DNA of 10,036 nt, taken from positions 1 through 10,036 of the forward strand of contig CAIYPH010000418.1 of assembly GCA_903928045.1 (NCBI GenBank), written 5' to 3'. Of the stretch, positions 5,621 to 10,036 are shown piece after piece. The position numbers were made by a program, and so were the translations under genes. Position 1 is the stretch's first letter. Each line of letters starts with the position of its first letter. This stretch comes from an uncultured Rhodospirillales bacterium. Its GTDB lineage: Bacteria > Pseudomonadota > Alphaproteobacteria > Acetobacterales > Acetobacteraceae. The notes under the pieces were generated by a model. It saw nothing but the letters and a program-made list of their open reading frames with translations. It was not told the origin of the DNA and did not search any database.

Positions 5621-6574
5621 ATGGAATACACCACGCTCGGGCGGACCGGGCTCAAGGTTAGCGTCGCGGGGCTGGGCTGCGGCGGGTTCAGCCGGCTTGG
5701 CCTGTCGAACGGCGGCAGCGCGGCCGATGCGGTGCGGCTGGTGCGCTTGGCGATCGATAGCGGCATCACGCTGATCGACACCGCGGCGCAGTACGGCACG
5801 GAGCCGATGGTGGGCGAGGCGATCCGCGATGTGCAGCGGGAGTCGGTGGTGGTGACGACGAAGTGCCTGCTGGCCGACAAGGGGGTGCCGATCACCGCCG
5901 AGGGCCTGGCGGCCAGCCTCGATGCCTCGCTGCGGGCGCTGAGGACGGAGTATGTCGATGTCTTCCAACTGCATGGCGTGTCGCCGGCGCAGTATGAATT
6001 CGCGATGGCGGAGCTGATGCCGACGCTGGAGCGGGCGAAGGCGGCGGGGAAGTTCCGGTTTCTCGGCATCACCGAATCGGCCAGCCGCGACCCGGAGCAC
6101 GAAATGCTGCTGCGTGCGGTGGAGGATGGGGTGTGGGATGTGGGGATGGTGGCGTTCAACATGCTCCACCGCACCGCCAGTGACGCATTGTTTCCGCGGG
6201 CGATCGCGGGGGGAATGGGGACGCTGGTGATGCATGCGGTGCGCAGTATTTTCGCGCGGCCGGATTTTCTCGCCGCTTCCATCCGGGCGCTGGCGGAGTC
6301 GGGCGTGGTGCCGGCGGCGTTGCTGGATGCCGAGCGGCCGCTCGATTTCCTGGTGCATGACGGCGGGGCGGAGAGCGTGACGGATGCGGCCTATCGGTTC
6401 GCGCGGCATGCGGCGGGGGTGAGCGTGGTGCTGTTCGGCACCGGGAGCGCGGCGCATTTGCGCGCCAACGTCGCCTCGATCTGCCGGCCGCCCTTGCCGG
6501 CGGCGGATATTGCCCGATTGCTGGAATTGTTTGGCGGGGTGAGCGGCCTCGGGCTTGAAAGTCCTGGCGGATAG
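5621..6574 (+). CDS. Aldo/keto reductase
   Basis: 317 residues, the normal length of a cytosolic NAD(P)H-dependent AKR that reduces aldehydes or ketones to alcohols, or the reverse. It opens with YTTLGRTGLKVSVAGLGCGG (3-22), the usual beta-hairpin and first barrel strand. The full catalytic tetrad is visible: Asp53 and Tyr58 in IDTAAQYG, Lys81 in VVVTTKC, and His119 in FQLHG. The cofactor end shows the expected SVVLFGTGSAAHLRANV motif near 270-286. I prefer ATG 5621, with GGGGA at 5605-5609 about 11 bases upstream, over GTG 5612, which would leave only 2 bases after that site. It starts a plus-strand run: the aminotransferase begins 38 bases after its stop. The substrate is unknown; the related L-fucose/D-threo-aldose dehydrogenases have a similar N-terminus. 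Confidence 0.92.
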   Translation: MEYTTLGRTGLKVSVAGLGCGGFSRLGLSNGGSAADAVRLVRLAIDSGITLIDTAAQYGTEPMVGEAIRDVQRESVVVTTKCLLADKGVPITAEGLAASLDASLRALRTEYVDVFQLHGVSPAQYEFAMAELMPTLERAKAAGKFRFLGITESASRDPEHEMLLRAVEDGVWDVGMVAFNMLHRTASDALFPRAIAGGMGTLVMHAVRSIFARPDFLAASIRALAESGVVPAALLDAERPLDFLVHDGGAESVTDAAYRFARHAAGVSVVLFGTGSAAHLRANVASICRPPLPAADIARLLELFGGVSGLGLESPGG

Positions 6575-6612
6575 GCCGCATCGTTCATCCCATAGTCAGG
6601 CGGGAGGGCGGG

Positions 6613-7530
6613 ATGAGCGACGTGAACGAGATGGCCGGGGTGCAGGGGGTTGCTTTTGTCGACGGGCGCTACATGCCGCTCGCCGAGGCGACGCTGCCGC
6701 TGCTGGAGCGCGGGTTTCTGCGCTCGGACGTGACCTATGACGCGATCCATGTCTGGCAGGGCAAGATTTTCCGGCTGGCCGACCATATCGCGCGGTTCCA
6801 GGCCTCGATCGCCGGGTTGAAGATGAGCCTGCCCTATTCGGCGCAGGAGATCGGCGACATCGTCACCGAATGCACGCGGCGGACCGGGTGGCGCGATGCC
6901 TTCATCATGCTGATCTGCACCCGCGGGGTGACGCCGCCCGGCACGCGGGACCCGCGGCTGTGCCGTAACCGGCTCTACGCCTATACCCAGCCCTTCGCGC
7001 GCATCGCCAATGACGCGCAGCAGCGCGACGGGCTGCGGATGATCCTGTCGCACACCCAGCGCATCCCGTCGGCCGCGCTCGACCAGCGGATCAAGAACTT
7101 CCACTGGCTCGACCTCACGATGGCGCAGCTCGAGGCCTATGACCGGGACGCCGATATCCCCGTGCTGCCGACCGCCGATGGGGCGATCACCGAGGGCTCC
7201 GGCTTCAACGTGTTCATCGCCCGCAACGGCGTGCTCGCCACCCCCGCGACCGGGATGTTCGAGGGCATCACGCGGCGCACGGTGCTGGAGATCGCGGCCA
7301 GCCTGCAGGTGCAGTGCGAGGTGCGCGCGGTGAAGGCGGAGGAGCTGGACACGGCCGATGAGATCTTCATCAGCTCTACCGCCGGAGGGGTGACCGCGGT
7401 GACGCAGTACGAGGGCCGCAAGGTGGGCAGCGGGAAGCCGGGGGCGCTGGCGACGCGCGTTCACGAGCTCTACTGGCAGCGCCACCAGGACGACGCGCTC
7501 AATACGGCGATCGACTACGGCACGGCCTGA
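6613..7530 (+). CDS. Fold-type IV PLP aminotransferase, (R)-amine-transaminase-like
   Basis: 305 residues, normal for class IV aminotransferases (branched-chain, D-amino acid and (R)-selective amine transaminases). It exchanges an amino group between an amine or amino acid and a keto acid. Catalytic Lys161 lies in IKNFHWLDL (160-168). PLP phosphate contacts include Arg61 in FRLADHIARF (53-62). Glu194, binding the pyridine nitrogen, lies in TEGSGFNVF (193-201). GITRRTVLEIAASL (218-231) and SSTAGGV (254-260) form the phosphate cup and C-terminal active-site loop. The segment GFLRSDVTYDAIHVWQGK (34-51) is much closer to the known (R)-amine transaminases (HSDVTY..FHVW) than to YGxGxFEGIR of branched-chain enzymes. 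GGAGG (6603-6607) backs the ATG. The C69 hydrolase follows after 16 bases. The family is sure; the substrate class is inference. Confidence 0.93.
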   Translation: MSDVNEMAGVQGVAFVDGRYMPLAEATLPLLERGFLRSDVTYDAIHVWQGKIFRLADHIARFQASIAGLKMSLPYSAQEIGDIVTECTRRTGWRDAFIMLICTRGVTPPGTRDPRLCRNRLYAYTQPFARIANDAQQRDGLRMILSHTQRIPSAALDQRIKNFHWLDLTMAQLEAYDRDADIPVLPTADGAITEGSGFNVFIARNGVLATPATGMFEGITRRTVLEIAASLQVQCEVRAVKAEELDTADEIFISSTAGGVTAVTQYEGRKVGSGKPGALATRVHELYWQRHQDDALNTAIDYGTA

Positions 7531-7546
7531 GCGGAGAGGTTCCACC

Positions 7547-8881
7547 ATGTGCGACACCATGGCGGCGCGCGCCGCGGCGACCACCACCGGCGGCACGCTG
7601 TTCGCCAAGAACAGCGACCGTGAGCGCAATGAGGCCCAGTATCTCCAAATTCTGCCGGCGCAGCACTACGGCGCCGGCGCGGTGGTGCGCTGCACCTATA
7701 TCGCGATCCCGCAGGCCAGGCGCACCCATGCGGTGCTGCTGAGCCGGCCGTTCTGGATCTGGGGCGCCGAGATGGGCGCCAACGAGCATGGCGTGGTGAT
7801 CGGCAATGAGGCGGTGCATCCGCGCGCCAGGCCGCAGCGCCAGCGGGCGCTGATCGGGATGGACCTGCTGCGCCTCGGGCTGGAACGCGGCGCCACGGCG
7901 GCGGAGGCGGTCGAGGTGATCACCGGGCTGCTTGAGGCGCATGGCCAGGGCGGAAGCTGCGGGCATCTCGCGGCGCGGTTCTACGACAACTCCTTCATCA
8001 TCGCAGACCCGGACGAGGTCTTCGTGCTGGAGACCATCGGGCGGCGCTGGGCGGTGGAGCGGGCGGGGGATACGCGGGCGATCTCCAACACCTACACGAT
8101 CGCCCAGCCGACGCGGGCGAGCGCCGATCTCGAGGCCTATGCGCGGGGCGAGGGATGGTGGACGGGCAACAGCTTCGACTTCGCGGCGGCGGTGACGAGC
8201 CTGGAGAACCCGGGCCTCGCCGGCGCCCAGGCACGCTGTGGCCGCTCCACGCTGCAGCTTGGCCGCGAGGCCGGTCGGCTCAGCCCGGCGCGGATGATGG
8301 CGGCGCTGCGCGATCATGGCGCGGATGAGCTGAGCGGCGCCTGGCACCCCGCCGACATCACCGGCCCCACCGTGTGCATGCACGCCGGTGACGGCACACG
8401 GCGTGGCCAGTCGGTCGGCTCGCTGGTGGGAGATATGCGGGCGGGCGGCGCGGTGCATTGGGTGACCGGCACGTCCGCCCCCTGCACCTCGATTTTCAAG
8501 CCGGTCTTCGTCGCGGACGGGCTGCCCGCACAGGGTGCCATTCCCGGCGATGCCTACGATGCCGGCACGCTGTGGTGGCGGCACGAGGCGCTGCATCGGG
8601 CGCTGCTGACGGACTACCAGGCCGCGATGGCCGAGATCGCCCCCGAGCGGGATGCGCTGGAGGCACGCTTCATCGCCCGCATGGAAGGGCTGATCGGCCA
8701 GCCTGGCGATGCCCGGCAGGCGGCGGTGACGCAGTGCTGGCGCGAGGCGGCCGATGCCGAGGCGGGGTGGCAGAGCCGCATCGCCGGCCGTGCCGCGCCG
8801 CGACGGTCCTACCTGGCGGCGTGGCGGCGGCATGATCGGTTGGCCGGGGCGGCGCTGACCTGTGCGGTGGCGGCGGAGTAG
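7547..8881 (+). CDS. C69-family (secernin/dipeptidase-like) Ntn hydrolase
   Basis: 444 residues, between secernins (about 410) and lactobacillal PepD dipeptidases (about 470). Ntn hydrolases use an N-terminal Cys, Ser or Thr to cut amide bonds. The protein begins MCDTM, so removal of Met1 would expose Cys2 as nucleophile with no propeptide. Family motifs are GGTLFAKNSDRERNEAQ (15-31), GANEHGVVIGNEAV (77-90), GGSCGH (135-140), FIIADPDEVFVLETIGRRWA (150-169) and the ISNTYTI turn (179-185), probably the oxyanion asparagine region. There is no signal peptide, so it should act in the cytoplasm. GGAGAGG (7533-7539) stands 7 bases before ATG 7547. Tight spacing with the aminotransferase gene suggests one message and a linked pathway. 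It could be a dipeptidase, an acylase or another amidase. Its TAG stop lies 2 bases before composite repeat D. Confidence 0.9.
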   Translation: MCDTMAARAAATTTGGTLFAKNSDRERNEAQYLQILPAQHYGAGAVVRCTYIAIPQARRTHAVLLSRPFWIWGAEMGANEHGVVIGNEAVHPRARPQRQRALIGMDLLRLGLERGATAAEAVEVITGLLEAHGQGGSCGHLAARFYDNSFIIADPDEVFVLETIGRRWAVERAGDTRAISNTYTIAQPTRASADLEAYARGEGWWTGNSFDFAAAVTSLENPGLAGAQARCGRSTLQLGREAGRLSPARMMAALRDHGADELSGAWHPADITGPTVCMHAGDGTRRGQSVGSLVGDMRAGGAVHWVTGTSAPCTSIFKPVFVADGLPAQGAIPGDAYDAGTLWWRHEALHRALLTDYQAAMAEIAPERDALEARFIARMEGLIGQPGDARQAAVTQCWREAADAEAGWQSRIAGRAAPRRSYLAAWRRHDRLAGAALTCAVAAE

Positions 8882-8883
8882 GC

Positions 8884-9005
8884 AAGCGCTTCTTTTTGAA
8901 AAAAGAAGCAAAAACTTTCTATCCGTTTGGTTCGCGCCTGCCCGGGATACGCCGCGGCAAGTGGATAAGAGTTTTTTGGTTCTTTTTTTCAAAAAAGAAC
9001 CGCTT
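8884..9005. repeat. Composite three-hairpin inverted repeat, copy D
   Basis: 122 bp bounded by AAGCG (8884-8888) and CGCTT (9001-9005). It fills almost the whole gap between two convergent genes: 2 bases after the C69 hydrolase stop and 6 bases before the ABC ATPase stop codon. The left tip hairpin is 8888-8897 with 8900-8909. The right tip hairpin (8978-8988 with 8991-9001) has the same sequence as in copy C. The central stem pairs AAAAACTTTCTATCC (8910-8924) with GGATAAGAGTTTTT (8963-8976); the A-to-G change at 8969 becomes a G-T wobble so pairing holds. The apex is TGCC/GGCA (8939-8942 with 8956-8959). It probably acts as a bidirectional terminator. Confidence 0.88.
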
Positions 9006-9011
9006 TCTTGC

Positions 9012-9959
9012 TTATGCCAAGTGACAAGCAACCTCTGAGCCACCCACGACGCGCCACACCGGCTCCTCGCTGCGGCAGCGGTCAGCGGCGATGGGGCAGC
9101 GGGTGTGGAACCGGCAGCCGGGTGGCGGGTTGGCGGGGCTGGGGATTTCGCCTTCCAGCGGTACGCGGGGCTTGGCGCGTTGGGTGACGGGGTCGGGCTC
9201 GGGGACGGCGGCGAGGAGGGCCTTGGTGTAGGGGTGGCGGGGCGCGCTGTAGAGTTCGTCGCGGGGTGCGAGTTCGACGATGCGGCCGAGATACATCACC
9301 GCCACGCGGTCACAGACATGGCGGACCACCGCGAGGTCATGGCTGACGAACAAAGTGGACATGCCGTGACGGGCCTGGAGTTCGACCAGCAGGTTGAGGA
9401 TTTGCGCGCGCACCGAGACATCGAGCGCCGAGACCGGTTCGTCGCACACCAGCAAAGCGGGGCGGAGCGCGAGGGCGCGGGCGATGACGATGCGTTGGCG
9501 CTGGCCGCCAGAGAACTGGTGCGGGTAGCGCGAGGCGTGGTCGGCGCGCAGGCCGACTTCTTCCAGCAGGGCGCCGACCTGGTCGCGCAGGGCGGCGCCG
9601 CGGGCGAGGCCACGCACCAGCAGCGGCTCGCCGACCGCCTCGCCCACGGTCATGCGCGGGTTGAGGGAGGTGACGGGGTCCTGGAACACCATTTGCGCCT
9701 TGGCGCGGACGGCGCGCAGGGTCTCGCGGGAGGCGCCGGCGAGTTCGGTGCCGAGCACCTTCACCGAGCCCTCGGTGGGCGAGAGCAGGCCAACGGCGGC
9801 GTTGGAGACGGTGGACTTGCCGCAGCCGCTTTCGCCGACCAGCCCCAGGGTTTCGCCCGGCGCCACCGCGAGGGAGACGCCATCGACGGCGCGCACCGGG
9901 GCGCCGCGGCCGGGGAAATGAACCTTGAGGTCGGTGATTTCGAGCGTTGCGGTGCTCAC
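9012..9959 (-). CDS. Opp/Dpp-type (peptide/nickel) ABC transporter ATP-binding protein
   Basis: 315 residues, the usual length of DppF/OppF proteins, the second ATPase of a dipeptide, oligopeptide or nickel importer at the inner membrane face. All ATPase motifs are intact: Walker A GESGCGKST (42-50), Q-loop VFQDP with the SLNPRMTV that marks the Opp/Dpp class (91-105), signature FSGGQRQR (149-156), Walker B LLVCDEP (169-175), D-loop SALD and switch His207 in SHDLAVV. The C-terminal extension has RHPYTKALLAAVPEPDP (241-257) and the cysteine pattern CRFHTRCPIAADRC (282-295), seen in this family and in some members a [4Fe-4S] site. The start is GTG 9957-9959 with only GGGG upstream, so translation initiation may be weak. 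Permeases and binding protein are not in the window; they would lie to the right, beyond repeat E, if linked at all. Confidence 0.93.
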   Translation of the reverse strand: MSTATLEITDLKVHFPGRGAPVRAVDGVSLAVAPGETLGLVGESGCGKSTVSNAAVGLLSPTEGSVKVLGTELAGASRETLRAVRAKAQMVFQDPVTSLNPRMTVGEAVGEPLLVRGLARGAALRDQVGALLEEVGLRADHASRYPHQFSGGQRQRIVIARALALRPALLVCDEPVSALDVSVRAQILNLLVELQARHGMSTLFVSHDLAVVRHVCDRVAVMYLGRIVELAPRDELYSAPRHPYTKALLAAVPEPDPVTQRAKPRVPLEGEIPSPANPPPGCRFHTRCPIAADRCRSEEPVWRVVGGSEVACHLA

Positions 9960-9987
9960 GTCAGGCCCCGGAAAGAAGAAGGGAAGG

Positions 9988-10036
9988 AAGCGCTTCTTTT
10001 TTGGAAAAAAAGAAGCAAAAAACTTTTATCCCTTTG
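9988..10036. repeat. Composite inverted repeat, copy E (left half, cut by window end)
   Basis: It begins with AAGCG (9988-9992). The left tip hairpin is perfect: 9992-10002 pairs with 10006-10016. The left arm of the central stem follows (AAAAAACTTTTATCC, 10017-10031). The right half lies outside the window. It sits 28 bases upstream of the ABC ATPase start, so it would stand between this gene and anything further right on the same strand. Confidence 0.8.

Noticed and set aside
6391..7629. 412-codon open frame on the minus strand
   Set aside because: It is antisense to the aminotransferase gene, which has all its catalytic residues. The frame carries no recognisable domain.
7499..9043. 514-codon open frame on the minus strand
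   Set aside because: It is antisense to the C69 hydrolase gene and begins beyond repeat D, where the hairpins are translated as Lys/Phe-rich nonsense.

Overview
The window is about 10 kb of very GC-rich bacterial chromosome. Dense genes on both strands show strong third-position G/C bias, which leaves long antisense reading frames everywhere. The protein styles (a Rhizobium-type ornithine decarboxylase, a CaiB/BaiF CoA transferase, an Opp/Dpp ATPase) and the AT-rich intergenic hairpins fit an alphaproteobacterium. My best guess is Rhodospirillales/Acetobacteraceae, inferred from general resemblance and not from a marker gene. I see no rRNA, tRNA, CRISPR, transposase or phage gene.

Layout. 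Bases 1-140 hold an AT-rich composite inverted repeat. Next comes a minus-strand block, read right to left: an ornithine/lysine decarboxylase (3143-2013) with a long leader and a clear intrinsic terminator, then a class III CoA transferase (1922-675) and a DedA-family membrane protein (659-147) only 15 bases apart. The decarboxylase diverges from a plus-strand YihY/BrkB-family membrane protein (3393-4241). That gene converges on a minus-strand RimK-like ATP-grasp protein (5233-4262), with a hairpin lying over the YihY stop codon. Across a 387-base gap holding a hairpin and a second composite repeat, a plus-strand run begins: aldo/keto reductase (5621-6574), fold-type IV aminotransferase of (R)-amine-transaminase style (6613-7530) and C69/secernin-like Ntn hydrolase (7547-8881). 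A third composite repeat separates this run from a convergent minus-strand Opp/Dpp-type ABC ATPase (9959-9012). A fourth composite repeat starts at the right edge.

How the genes may work together (inference). The aminotransferase and C69 hydrolase are 16 bases apart and probably co-transcribed, perhaps with the reductase 38 bases upstream. Amide or peptide hydrolysis, transamination and carbonyl reduction could act in sequence on an amine- or peptide-derived substrate, and the neighbouring peptide-type ABC ATPase would fit uptake of such a substrate. The decarboxylase makes diamines and is probably controlled through its leader.

The most unusual signal is not a gene. It is a family of roughly 120-140 bp three-hairpin palindromes that sit between transcription units, keep their pairing while the internal sequence changes, and may serve as bidirectional terminators, REP/BIME-like mobile repeats, or both.
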